64,000 nucleotides of DNA from Trichobilharzia regenti (Eukaryota; Platyhelminthes; Trematoda; Strigeidida; Schistosomatidae). Under the pieces are notes generated by a model that worked only from the letters and a program-made list of their open reading frames with translations, had not been told where the DNA came from and did not search any database. Location: positions 32,231,379 to 32,295,378 of the forward strand of contig OX235263.1 in assembly GCA_944472135.2 (NCBI GenBank). The letters are read 5' to 3'. The translations under genes and the position numbers were made by a program. Below are positions 23,130 through 34,018 of the stretch, piece after piece; the first letter of the stretch is position 1; the number at the start of each line of letters is the position of its first letter.

Positions 23130-23770
23130 AGTGTGGTCCTGATGGCGCGGAATCATTCGATACTTTCTTCTGGATAGCTGACTAGACTTCTACGAGTGAC
23201 ACACAGTTCCGAAATGTTTGAACGGCAGCGAAAAGGCAGTCTGGTGTGATAAAATCTGTGCTACCGTTTAACAACGAAAATAATATCAGATCAAATGTCT
23301 CAAAATTACCTAAGTAACACTTTTCTCACGCAAAGTACAAGTTCTGTACAACAAAACTAGTTAATCAAAATAACAATCGTAAGAAATATTAAAGAATCGA
23401 ATGGAATATTTCCAGCTGGATGGAATCAAAAGTGTCGGCAAGATATAAACGCACTAGACACGTATTCTGCCAACAGTCCAAGGTCAAACGGCTCCCACAG
23501 CATAACCTTGATTGAATTCAAACAAAACAGCAGTCATCAGACTTAACAATCTACCATCACACGATGGTAATGTGAAACATTAAGAATAGGAATCAACTAC
23601 ACAAACAAAGACTGACAACAAGGTTTAAATCAAAAGAAGATATGTACATGTTGGAAGGATAGCACACAGGTTGAGGAAGAAAGGAGTTTAGTAATTATTA
23701 AGGAAGCATTATTATTGTAAGCAGATTATTCATGGCGGGATTCTCCGAATAACTTTTACGCTACATTATG
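23130..23770 (+). repeat. Dispersed repeat X, copy 3
   Basis: Aligns by eye with 1430-2080 and 7650-8480: aacaaaactagttaatcaaa, gaatatttccagctggatgg, and near the end attcatggcgggattctcc. No protein frame. Confidence 0.5.
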
Positions 23771-24189
23771 AACAACAGAAATATATTGCAAAATATATAC
23801 TTAGACCGAAACTTACCACCCACTTTGCAATCAATACATTCAGATATTTTCCCAGAAATGTTTTAGAAGAATAATTTCTTAAGTTATCATGAAATTTACA
23901 GTCATGCTTTAAATGTTTTGACTGTTCATCAAATTGTTGTGAATGTAAAAGAAGATATATTAAAGTTAGTATAGGATGGGATTCTTATGGATTGTTAATC
24001 TGTTTTGTAAGACGAAATTTATACACAGAAACACCAGATATGCATAAAACAGCCTTACAAATGAAATCTGAAAATTATAGAACATATACTGAATTATAAG
24101 TGAATCAAGAAATCGATATTTTTCTCCTGAATAATAACAGTCACAAATTTACATTGTAGATTGTAGGTTTTTCTACCTGTCATCTTTAA

Positions 24190-24545
24190 TGTTTCTACAA
24201 AAAAAGGATAATCTACCCCTACTAGCCTCATCCTTGTGTTTCTTTAAGCTCACCTGCTGCTGTGGAGCTAGATTTGTTGGCCAGACACGGCGTTCGCTAT
24301 CCAAACGTAACACTGAACGCTTACACTCATGGTTCTCTCTTGGAAATCCTGATCGAATCTTAACATCAAGCTAACCAGCAAACCACCTTCAAAGTCATCT
24401 ATAGAGTTTTGTTACTAGAGTATGAATCGAAATTCTTCAAACTGCCGAAGCGATGGCAGTTCTCATATTACACCCCGAACTCTGAATACGGAAAACATTT
24501 GTTCAGTTGCCGAATTTACAATGGCCCCGATCAACCTGACTAACG
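24190..24545 (+). pseudogene. PLE GIY-YIG endonuclease remnant
   Basis: The plus strand encodes FFKLTCCCGARFVGQTRRSL at about 24240-24300, a YIG-type block in which Y-I is replaced by F-V, then FKVIYRVLL at about 24390, and AEAMAVLILHPEL, stop, IRKTFVQLPNLQWP to about 24530. All the expected blocks occur in order in changing frames. The stretch 23771-24189 before it shows nothing clear. Confidence 0.75.
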
Positions 24546-24804
24546 CTCTCTACATTACGTGAGTGTTATCTACAGTTTACAATTTTAATGATGCATCTTT
24601 GGAACTATTTCTCTTGTTGTCAAGAGAATTCAACATATGTTTGCGAATGTACAGTTCGCGAATGATACCTCTGGAAAGAGTCATTATTTGCCAAATGTCT
24701 GTTTTTAAATAAATGTATATTTGTGGCACATATCAAGTGGAGTTTTGTCAGTCCTGTACAGACCATAACCTGATGAGCAGATAAAGATTTTTCTCAGATT
24801 TGAT

Positions 24805-25050
24805 CGCTGATTGAAATCATTTAGGGAACTGCTGAAGACCAGGAAGTACTGAAAATCTGTCTCGTGTTAGTTTGTAACTCCTCATCAGTACGTAGTCAAG
24901 ATCTCACTAGGGATGGAACCGAGTTGCTTTAGGTTACAAGGCTAAGCTCATCGGTTATTCCACCAACGTTAGTCAGAATTCAGTGACCCGTGAATTCAAA
25001 CATCTGTCAATTTGAGATTTAAACGCAACCGCCAGCCAAATATCTTCTGT
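24805..25050 (-). mobile_element. SINE-B copy, diverged
   Basis: The minus strand has gaattcacgggtcactgaat, ttggtggaataaccgatgag (box A region) and a B-box region cggttccatccctag, then gatgaggagttacaaacta. Ends are unclear. Confidence 0.6.
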
Positions 25051-25969
25051 ATGGGTTTGTGAATATTATGCCTGATAAATAAGACAACAATAGAAGTTAA
25101 CAATTTAAATTTACTGAAAGTTTTAAGGGGTAAGTTAACTTATTCTCCCCTAAAACTACTTTTACTTCTATATGAAGTTTAGACTTGTGATTCATCTTAA
25201 ACTATAAATTATGAGTGAAAAGAAAACACAACAACAATGAATTGTCAGAATTAATATGAGGCATCTTAGTGATCAGTATTTTCTAAGAATTTACTTACTA
25301 AATCAGCGGAAAATTTACGTGAATGGTATCCAGTAAACAGTATTACTTTCTTACTGTTTGCTACGGGTTTTTCTTTTGTAATTTATTACGTTCAGTACAG
25401 TGAACAGCTTTCTATCTGTGCAGACATTCATTTTTTTTCCATGAATTTCTCTTCACTGCACATGTACAAATACAGATCTCACGGTTGTTCAAATTCAAAA
25501 CATAATTCAACTGCTACTGTAATTCTTAGAAGTCTCTATCCGTATCTTTCTCAAGATGTTCATGTTCATGTTCAGGAGATGTGAATAGATCACAATAACC
25601 TCTATAATAGAATTGAACACATCATTTCCATAGTGTTTTATTACCATTATTATTTGGTGGTGATGTTTTCATGAACAAATGATGGGGTAATATACGAAAT
25701 ACTGAAAATTATCAAAACAATTTATCGCAAGGTATTTGTTATAAGAAAAAAGCGTGAGAAGACTAGAAGGTATTTTATTCCCATCAGTTTCTGTTGATTT
25801 ATCTCTACACACATTGTTTCTCCTAAAGATCATCAAGATACATGCAAGCTATGCTTAATTTATGATTTAACCTTAAACTGAACTTCTTATACAACTTATC
25901 ATAATTCAAAAACTTTTGTAAAGGATGACTGATGAACAGGTGCATTTTTTTTTATTAATTTTGTTAACC
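25051..25969. other. Unassigned AT-rich stretch
   Basis: No gene or repeat supported. Confidence 0.5.
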
Positions 25970-26060
25970 ACTGTTGATGCTGTTTTCACAATATTCAGCG
26001 AAAAGACTCTTTTCAAAGAATTTATTATCTAGCTGTACAATAGTGTCTATAAGTGGTTTT
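25970..26060 (+). repeat. PLE tail motif, second plus copy
   Basis: Contains ttcagcgaaaagactctttt and tagctgtacaatagtgt, matching 19404-19475. As there, a minus-strand PLE endonuclease end follows about 550 bp later. Confidence 0.5.
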
Positions 26061-26576
26061 TAAGAAATTATATCCGGTGAGGGAATTAAATCAAAAGTGT
26101 GAACACATGAAATAATAGTAATATGAAATGCAACTAAAATATTTGTGATTATAATCATAGTTAAATGTCGAGTAGCAAAACAATTAGTGTCATTTACAGA
26201 ATCATTCATAAAATGTATGGACGTTGGAAAGTGGTGAATAATTAAAGGATTAGTAGGCTAATATAAAATTTTACTTAACATGGCGTGAAATGTGATACGA
26301 TATAACTCAATATTGTAAAACAAAAAAGTAATAATTTTGGATTTAGAATGACAAGCAGGTAAAGCGTAAACAATTCAGAGTGAGAATAGTAATAGTAATA
26401 ATACTAATTATTATTATAATCAACTGACATGTAAAATTTGCAAGTATGTTAAAACACGTCTGTACTTAAACCTCATAATTTATTTAGGCTGTAAGCAGCT
26501 GATGAGAAACCGACGAAATAAATGATGATGCCACATTATTCTACTAAAACTGTAGTTCTGGCTTTGTTCAAATTCA
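26061..26576 (-). mobile_element. Probable PLE 3' tail
   Basis: AT- and purine-rich sequence between the plus-strand tail motif and the minus-strand PLE endonuclease. Runs such as aatagtaatagtaataatac resemble the tail at 29.7 kb. No gene. Confidence 0.4.
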
Positions 26577-27560
26577 TTAAGGGGAATAAATGTATGAAAT
26601 TATTATAATCGTAGTAATCAGAGAAAGGTACGGCCAAGGCAGAACTAGGGATTGTACATACTTCTTTTGTACACAAAGGTCTCGGTCAAATTCATGAATA
26701 GCCAAGGCCTCCGCTGTCTTTAGAAGTCTATAACGAAGAAAACGTGGTAATTTTGCATGGATTCGGTGGATGATCTTAAAACAATGGTCAGGGTTGACAG
26801 AGTGACAGAAGTCAATCAGGTGTTCTAGAATAGAGCATTGCACACTCTTCCTTTCTCTCCTCTCTCCCTTCCTGAATTATGTTCTCGTATCCGTGTGAAA
26901 AGCGTCCTCTGGCTACAGTTAATGTACCTTGCTCCATAAGAGCAGGCAAACTGATAGGTATACATGGCGGCGGCCGGAGGGAGGGGGGTTATCTTTCACA
27001 GAGATGGAGAACAACTTGAGGCTGGTGAACGTCATTTGTAATTTTATTGCAAAGAACCTCTAACTGACTGCTTTAGAGAGACAGTTTCTGAGCATATCTG
27101 AAGCCTGATCACCTTTGAATCCTAAGTTCATGAATAAGGTTTTCTTTGGAACCGAGTCAGTGACCATTTCAGACTGCTTATCTTTCGTGTTACTGTCAAT
27201 AAATCAATTAGGGTAACCCTTTTCTGCAAGCGTGGCTTTAAGGAACTCAGGTTCTGAGTCAACGCAATCAGAAAAACAAATGTTTCTTATCTGAAAGCAA
27301 AGCGAATGAATTAGGCTTCTTTTCCTGGAGATAGGCACCCATTTATAAAAATTAATTCGTTGTCCGTTCCATGTACGCTTCTGATAGATGTATCTTTTAA
27401 GAGATCCTTCAATACGTCTAACAAGGGACACATCAAGAAAGGGAATACTTAGTTCAGATTTCTTTTTCATTTGGTGAATTGTAAAAAAGGATGGCAGTTA
27501 TTAAAGACAAACAAGACATCACCAAGAATTACCTTATCATTGCAGATAACGAAAAGTACA
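26577..27560 (-). pseudogene. PLE reverse transcriptase end plus endonuclease end
   Basis: Minus strand, 5' part (27470-27204): SELSIPFLDVSLVRRIEG, IYQKRTWNGQRINFYKWVPI and EPEFLKATLAEKGYP, the region after the PLE RT catalytic core (fingers-thumb with the FLD-----R--G, Y-K-TW-G and NGYP signatures). Then, at 26843-26640, SILEHLIDFCHSVNPDHCFK and AEALAIHEFDRDLCVQKKYV, the endonuclease C-terminus. The sequence between (26850-27200) is too short and too broken for a complete linker and nuclease. Both ORF pieces are open but not joined. Confidence 0.75.
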
Positions 27561-28129
27561 TGGAACGGATAACTAATTTATTTTTATAATTGGTTGCGTA
27601 TGTCCAGGAAAAGGAACCATTTTAACTCTTGCCTAACAATTCTCTTAAAAACATCAAAATTTCCCAATATCTTCCCTCTTTTGTCAAGCTGACTAACGAT
27701 CAACAAAATGCATACATCAGCAGAATTCGAAGAATTATGACCTCTGAAGTTAAAATTTGCACGGACATGACTGTGTGCTCAGCATAAAATTCAATCATAT
27801 AAATATAAAACGGTTTGAATGGTGTGAAGAACAGAAATTATAAAAGAACAAATAGTCAAACTGCTGTGGAAAGCAGGTTGAAAGCAAAACACAATGTGAT
27901 TTTCGCATGTTTGAATGAAGAAAAATCTAACTGTATATTCTGAATATTCCCATAACATCTAATAAAAGTAAAGAGAGAAAATTAGGATAAGTACGCCCAC
28001 TAACGACATTATCGCATCTAATTTTTATTATATAATGAATGTAAGTGCGTACACTTGAATGGTACATACAAATATTACTTGAGATTGGCAGTAAACGTGA
28101 CTGTCACTATTTCGTATGTTAATTTTGTC
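27561..28129. other. Unassigned stretch, may extend the PLE
   Basis: Lies directly upstream of the minus-strand PLE coding blocks. No motif is clear enough to call. AT-rich after 27800. Confidence 0.4.
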
Positions 28130-28490
28130 CAAGGGGGAAATACACAGACACAAAGATGTTATGTAGACAGGGGGACAAATGCTGCTTTTCGCCAATATTA
28201 TATTCTGTTCTTACGTGTTCTCAAATTATTATAACTATTATTTTTTGCTGATAAAGTTAGGGAGACAGGAAGAAAAATGGAGAGAAAAAGAAGTGGTTAC
28301 AGATATGGGATAGAGAGAAAGAGAAAGAGAAGAGTTGAGTTGAAACATTTCACTTATCAATTATCGTCTTTCTCATCTATCTTTTAGGCATACTAACAAC
28401 AATCATTTACTCAATGCATAAAAACTATCTCCCTATGGAGGCTAATCTTTAATGATTGACGTACTCATTTACGGCGCCAGATTAAGTAAG
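28130..28490 (+). mobile_element. LTR/leader-like module ending in ggcgccagat
   Basis: A purine-rich block (28258-28335) is followed by an AT-rich stretch and gattgacgtactcatttacg, then gcgccagattaagt. It has the same order and end as 10880-11190. It could be an LTR end followed by a primer-binding site. Boundaries and partner are not seen. Confidence 0.35.
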
Positions 28491-28817
28491 AGAGAAGAAA
28501 AACAACCAAATGATTACCTTTACAGTATATATGAATATCAACAGTAAATAAGTAGATGCCATTTCTGTTGGCAATACATGTGTATATATGTGTATGATAT
28601 TGTTTTAGGGTCTTTAGGTATATATTATCAAAATTAAACTATCAGTAACCTCACACAGATATATGTATCAGCATACTTCATTGACAGATATATTTTGACC
28701 ACTACTTTTGTTACTACTACTAATGCCAAGTAGACAAAAAGCAATCAGTTAAGAATTTTTTAATATTGTTGCATAGTACATTAAGATTTAATAACAATAG
28801 CTTATTAAAACTGCAGC

Positions 28818-29020
28818 AGAGGGTTTCAGGCTAGAGCTCTAAAGTCTCGGTATAAGTTGCTTTGTTTTTACGCGTGTGGATTTGCTAGTTTCACTCTCAA
28901 CCTTCCCTCTTTGCCTGGCTTATTACCAGCTTAGTGAGGCTTGGGAGTGCCTCGGCTGATGATCAAACCCCGGATCACAAGAGTGGCCCGCGAGCATTCT
29001 ACTTCTGCAGCGCCGACGCA
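28818..29020 (-). mobile_element. SINE-A copy, diverged
   Basis: Minus-strand head gcgtcggcgctgcagaagta, box B ggtttgatcatc, body with aagctggtaataagcc and a weak tail. The target duplication is uncertain. Confidence 0.75.
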
Positions 29021-29179
29021 AAAGCAATTGCGATAGTAATAAATCCTTTGGTTGACTATAAAACTTGAGAATAATAGTCGTACACTAGAGAGAAAGATTC
29101 CCCTGATAATTCAAATGATGTTTATTTAGAGACATACAAAGTAAGATATACATTTGCAAAAAATATAAATTTCGCTTAT

Positions 29180-30721
29180 AAGATTTAATAGTCTGAAATA
29201 TTCTCATATTATGAATTAAAATTCAATCTGAACGAAGAATATTCTTTTCAATAATTTCCTCCCTCCACGTTCTTACAATTATAACATATAATATTTATTG
29301 TCGTTGCAATAAAGGCCTTGTTATGCGGCAGATACATTTTTAACGTAGAATAACAGATTAGTTATGGCGTGTCAAAATAAATAGTCATATTTGTGTGACA
29401 AACGTGCTAGGCTGAAATCGATTAGAAAATATTGTAAAACGGGAGACAATGGTGGTGATTAATCATAACAGAATTGTAGAGTGTAAGGTAGGAAAATTGA
29501 CAAATCACTTCAAGTTTATAAAAGGTTTCAGGTGAGTGGCTAGTACAAAGTGGTCTGAGTTAAACAGGAGATAGTAAGACTGCAATTAGAGGTTCATAAT
29601 GAGATGACGAATGTGTTAAATGAATGAAACAGGTGGAGGCATATATTGAGAAAACAGATAATATCACTTATAATAAGTCCGTATAAATGAAAAATTCGAT
29701 AGTATTGAGGGAATGTCTGCATAAAGGGCATAAACTATGACGAATAATAATAACAATAATAACTGTAATAATAATATTTATAATAATAAGCAAAGTAGAA
29801 AAAGGAAAATAACCAAGAGGGTTAAGGGGAAGGAGCACTCTTGGTGAGAAGAAGAATCATCAATCCAAGTTTGTCCATGGTAGGAACAGCGTCTGGACAT
29901 GTTCTTTTTGGACAAAAAGTTCCGGTTTAGTCGATCTTATTGCAACAGCTTCAGCTTTGTGTAGGAGATGTAAGCAAACTGTACGTGATAACGACTTCGG
30001 AATTCGGTATATAACGTTGAAAGCTGTGTTGACATAGATGCGATGTCCAGTATCGACCAAGTGTGACAGGATCGAGCTTTTTATGCACTTAATTTACCCC
30101 CTGTTGAACCAAGCTGGTAAATGTTCTCGAACCCGTAGACGAATCTGCCTAGTCTTGCGCCCTATATAACTTGAACCACAGGAACAGTTGAAATGGTATA
30201 TGCATGAAGAAGAGCTAAGGTTAGGCAAGACATCTTTGAGTTGCTGGGTGAACATTGGACGGCTAATGAAGGATAGACACAGACGTGCAGAGTAGAGTTT
30301 ACTTGATTGCCCTGGTTAAACATTGGGATAGAATCTCCGCAGGAGTATCTCCCTTGAATTGGAGACGTAAAAACAAAGGCTTTTTCTCCACAGTTGCCAG
30401 CTCATGTTTACGACTATTGTAACCTATGTTGGCCTTAATGAACTTTTCTGGATATCCGTTCTCGCTTAGAATGTCTCGGATGATCTAGAGTTCTTTCTCT
30501 ACGCAGTCTTCGGAACAAATAGACTTCTCTCTAAATGCTAAGCAGCTGATTAGATTACGTTTGTATTTCATCGGTACGAAGCTAAGGAAGTGTGTGTTAT
30601 TCTACATTAAATATGTAGCCGCCGCATAACTGGACATTATTGTAACGACCACAAATATTATATTTCATAATTGTATGAACCTGAAGAGAAATTATTGAAA
30701 AGAATATTCTTCGTTCAGATT
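29180..30721 (-). mobile_element. Penelope-like element insertion with inverted arms and 12-bp target duplication
   Basis: A perfect aaatttcgctta occurs at 29168-29179 and 30722-30733, bounding a 1542-bp insertion. Its two ends are related in inverted orientation: 29218-29360 on the plus strand and 30721-30600 on the minus strand share tctgaacgaagaatattctt, then ttatgcggc and gaataaca. Between them lie a minus-strand coding part (29860-30610) and an AT-rich tail (29370-29850). Penelope elements are known for inverted or partly inverted terminal arrangements and for target duplications of about this length. Confidence 0.75.
29860..30610 (-). pseudogene. PLE RT C-terminus and near-complete GIY-YIG endonuclease
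   Basis: Minus strand in order: HFLSFVPMKYKRNLISCLAF, ICSEDCVEKEL, stop, IIRDILSENGYPEKFIKANI, EKKPLFLRLQFKGDTPAEIL (the RT end and linker), then YTIFNCSCGSSYIGRKTRQI, LRVREHLPAWF, SSILSHLVDTGHR, AFNVIYRIPKSL, and AEAVAIRSTKPELFVQKEHV. YIG, the following arginine and the EHL glutamate of the GIY-YIG fold are preserved. A few in-frame stops and short frame changes interrupt an otherwise continuous read. This is the most complete PLE nuclease in the window. Confidence 0.8.
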
Positions 30722-30892
30722 AAATTTCGCTTAGCTAAATAAAACTATAACTTCCTTTTTTGGTTATAGGGAATGACTTAATCAAGAGATTGCTGGAAAT
30801 GTCATTAAACTGGGATTTAATGCAATTAAGTGAAGCACAGTAATAAACTTGACAAAGAAATATATACGCGATAGAAAGAGTTACAAATAAAG

Positions 30893-30894
<2 letters not shown>

Positions 30895-30922
<28 letters not shown>
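30895..30922. repeat. (TA)n microsatellite
   Basis: About 28 bp of uninterrupted TA, just outside the PLE insertion. Confidence 0.95.
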
Positions 30923-30925
<3 letters not shown>

Positions 30926-31244
30926 CATTTAGTTAGATAGATTTTTCATTTATCTGAATATATCTCATGTATGGGTCTTCAGTTTGATATCCATAAACTG
31001 ATACTCATACCACTAATAATTCTGATATGGAAAGACGATCACTTTGAAATCACGAACTTCTTTTTTCTGAGATTTAAGATGAATTAACAATAGTGTAATT
31101 AGAGAATTGTGGATAAAATGTTCAGGACAAAGACGAATCTTTGAATAAAGTTATTTTATTTATTGCAGACTGTATCGATTAAAATGATCATCAAGTGTGG
31201 ACGTGTGAAGATCTGATTGGTTGCAGAATTGATTGATCAAAAGG

Positions 31245-31325
31245 CAATATCAGTTAGAGAACCACTGAAAAACCTGGGAGTACTGGACAGCTGTTTCGTC
31301 CCAGTTTGGGATTATGAAGCCTACT
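31245..31325 (-). mobile_element. SINE-B tail fragment
   Basis: Plus-strand words atcagttagagaaccactga and tactggacagctgtttcgtc are the reverse complement of the SINE-B 3' part. The tRNA-like part is absent. Confidence 0.6.
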
Positions 31326-32224
31326 GCTGAAGTGTTTTAAAGTAATGTAAGGACTAAAACAAAGAATTCCATTTTTTTTCGAATCTTCAATATTTGAAAG
31401 TAGTTGGGAACACAAAGAATGCTGGCTTACGCAAAAAAACGTTCTACAATTTTCAGTTCTCATTATGTTTTATCAAATTCAAACTTTAAATATATGGTTC
31501 TAAATGTCCATTTATTTAACTTCACTAGACACACCTGACTGTATACAGAAACTTTTCTCTCGACTGAGTAAAGGCTATTACCGATGATTTTTACTGTCAG
31601 CTAATTATGAAGCATATACTTTCATTTGTTACCTAAGTGATTGAGAAACAGAGACGAAAAATAACTCCCCAAAATATAGATGCTGCTGGCTAACCGTGTG
31701 GTGATACTCATAAATGTGGAGATCCTGAAGAGTTTTAAATATCTGTTTAGGTGATAGAAGTTTCTATAAAAAGGTAAAAGTAACTCTTCAGCTGAATACT
31801 CTACATACAGCAATATGTGTGCTATAATAAATAGATTGGAAGATATATGACTAATAAGTAAGTAAACTGCAGTGAATCAGTCACGCAAAATACCAAGTGT
31901 GAATACTTTTCAAGTCTTGTTCAAATACATAAGAGGAAGTGTATATGACATTAAAATTAAGGTAGTAATAGATATTACAGTTCAACTACATCATTTAAAT
32001 AAACAATTGATTATTGGAGGACGAACTTGAATATATCGCGAATTGCAAACTAAACAATACTGACAATATTAGTATTAGTGGTACTACTAGTAATAATAGT
32101 ATCAAAACCAGTTAAAATAATGGTACTGACAAGGGTTAGTTTTAGATGAATGGAGAATAATGACTAGAGGTGGAATAAAATACAGAATAAGAATATCAAT
32201 AATAGCAGTCAGTAAGTAAGACGT
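31326..32224. other. Unassigned AT-rich stretch
   Basis: No gene or repeat supported. The last 150 bp may be tail of the PLE that follows. Confidence 0.45.
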
Positions 32225-32640
32225 TTTGCCATGGTAGAATCAGATTAACCATCATTTCCTTCTGCATATAGAGACCGGTTTTAGAAACTCTAATTATACA
32301 ACAGTCGGCAGTTACAAGCATCTTCCGGTTTGTTAGTCCGTTGACTTGACAGAGTCAGTATCATATCCGTAGTCCTCAGGGCACTTTGTTATTAAAAGTC
32401 TTGGCAGTTTGATTTCAGCTGTTTTCAACCATCTTGACAAATGTTCCACCATGCGAGTAGACAGTCGCGTTTTGCCTCCACAAACACGCTCAAATTGATA
32501 TACATGGTTTGAAGGGTAAACGATTGGCGACCGGTCTTTCTCAGATTGTTGAAGCGTCCACTTATTGATGTTAAAGAACATATGTTTTGCAGTATACTAA
32601 GTTTACCTGGTAACTTTATAAAGAATTTTTTAAACTACTT
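32225..32640 (-). pseudogene. PLE endonuclease remnant
   Basis: Minus strand: NHVYQFERVCGGKTRLSTRM, VEHLSRWLKTAEIKLPRLLI (cysteine pair, EHL glutamate), then RVSKTGLYMQKEMM and LILPWQN near 32240-32300. The YIG residues themselves are lost (VCGGKTR). An 82-codon frame is open over the first part. Inactive. Confidence 0.65.
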
Positions 32641-32871
32641 CTTGTACATCATATCTTTTAAATTCCAAATTGATTCATAGAGCTTTCTTTGGAACTGTTT
32701 GAAAGGTTTTACTGAGGCTTGTTTCTTTAAGATATTTATTTATGAACCTCTCAGTATGTCCATTCTTAGATGAAAAATCCTTTGGAGTTTTTATTTGTAT
32801 GTGAGACGATGATGGCACAGTAGACTTATTTTAATTAGGCCATAAATTTTCAGGAGAAATGATATTTACTA

Positions 32872-32873
<2 letters not shown>

Positions 32874-32902
<29 letters not shown>
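32874..32902. repeat. (TA)n microsatellite
   Basis: About 29 bp of TA, 30 bp from the SINE-C tail end. Confidence 0.95.
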
Positions 32903-32905
<3 letters not shown>

Positions 32906-32934
32906 GAATTTACTAATGAAGTATTGTATTTATT

Positions 32935-33130
32935 TATTTTATTTTATTTTTGATTACAGCTTGACTCCACACCGTATTTTTGGGACAAGTGTGGAATTTT
33001 TAGCGTGGATATCGGTAGCCCAAAATTCGCAGGCCGACCATAGATATCAGGTGTGCGTCGGCGTGGGCTCGAACCCCCGACCATGGGCATGGTCGGCGAG
33101 AGTCCTAACCACCGTGCCACCGACGTACAT
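32935..33130 (-). mobile_element. SINE-C copy
   Basis: Minus-strand head tacgtcggtggcacggtggt, gaccatgcccatggtc, box B ggttcgagcccac, then cacctgatatctatggtcgg, gggctaccgatatccacgct and acggtgtggagtcaagctgt, ending in an aaataaaataaa tail. Head as in SINE-A; tail as in 8223-8422. It is the clearer of the two SINE-C copies. Confidence 0.8.
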
Positions 33131-34004
33131 TTCATGTGGTTTATATCGAGGTTCAATAGTATTTTTGAAACGTAAAAACATTGCTGAACCCTGAACTAAC
33201 AGCAAGGAATACGCTTAATAGCTGAATAAAGTTATGCGATGTTCTCGTTCTTCACGTTTAGGAAGAAAACGATTACTTAGAAAGCTTTTCATGTACATAT
33301 AAACATGTGGCGATAATCATATGTGCTTTTATGCCTTTGAAGTGAGTATGTCACTCTCAGGATCATCGAATCATGAGTGTAACCACACACACACACTGTG
33401 TCTTCAATCACTTAATCTGCCTAACTGAACGCTTGCTAAATATTTTTTTTATATCTTGACAACTAATCATCTTTCAGGGGGTATTATTATCATCACTATA
33501 CACGGTAAAATCTGGTTTTTTATTTATGGAAAATGCTGTCATTATGTAGTGTGACTTAAGACTATGGTGACTTAAGACTACTTATTTAATGTGCCAGTAT
33601 TCATCTTCCCTTTCTTTCCATGAACTTTGCATAAAGTATAAGAATGATACATTCAGAAAGATCGTTTCCGTGTAGTTCATCATATCTGATAATTTCATCC
33701 TTGTATACTCTATGAACATTGATTAATACTAATCTAATCATCACCTATTATATGTGATAAATATTTACAAAATACTTGTGTTCGAATAAACTATGCTATT
33801 CTCTAAAGTATTTAAACAAGCTATATACAACTGGATGTTTAATTTACTAAAGGCATCAGTGTTACAGTCACATATTCACACTCCATCGTAATCACTCACA
33901 TATTAAATTAAAAAGATCTGAAGCTCAAACTGTTTAGTGCATAGCTGACTTCATGGATTCATCTAATGTATAACTCAAACAGCATGCAGTCATCTGCTTC
34001 AGTC
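33131..34004. other. Unassigned AT-rich stretch
   Basis: No gene or repeat supported; a short CA tract at about 33388-33400. Confidence 0.5.
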
Positions 34005-34018
34005 ATATAACTTTTATA

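Noticed and set aside
26490..26530. Hammerhead-like string: ctgatga followed nine bases later by gaaa, in a PLE flank
   Set aside because: The nine bases between cannot form a proper stem II beyond one pair, and the stem I arrangement would place a G at the cleavage position. Probably chance.
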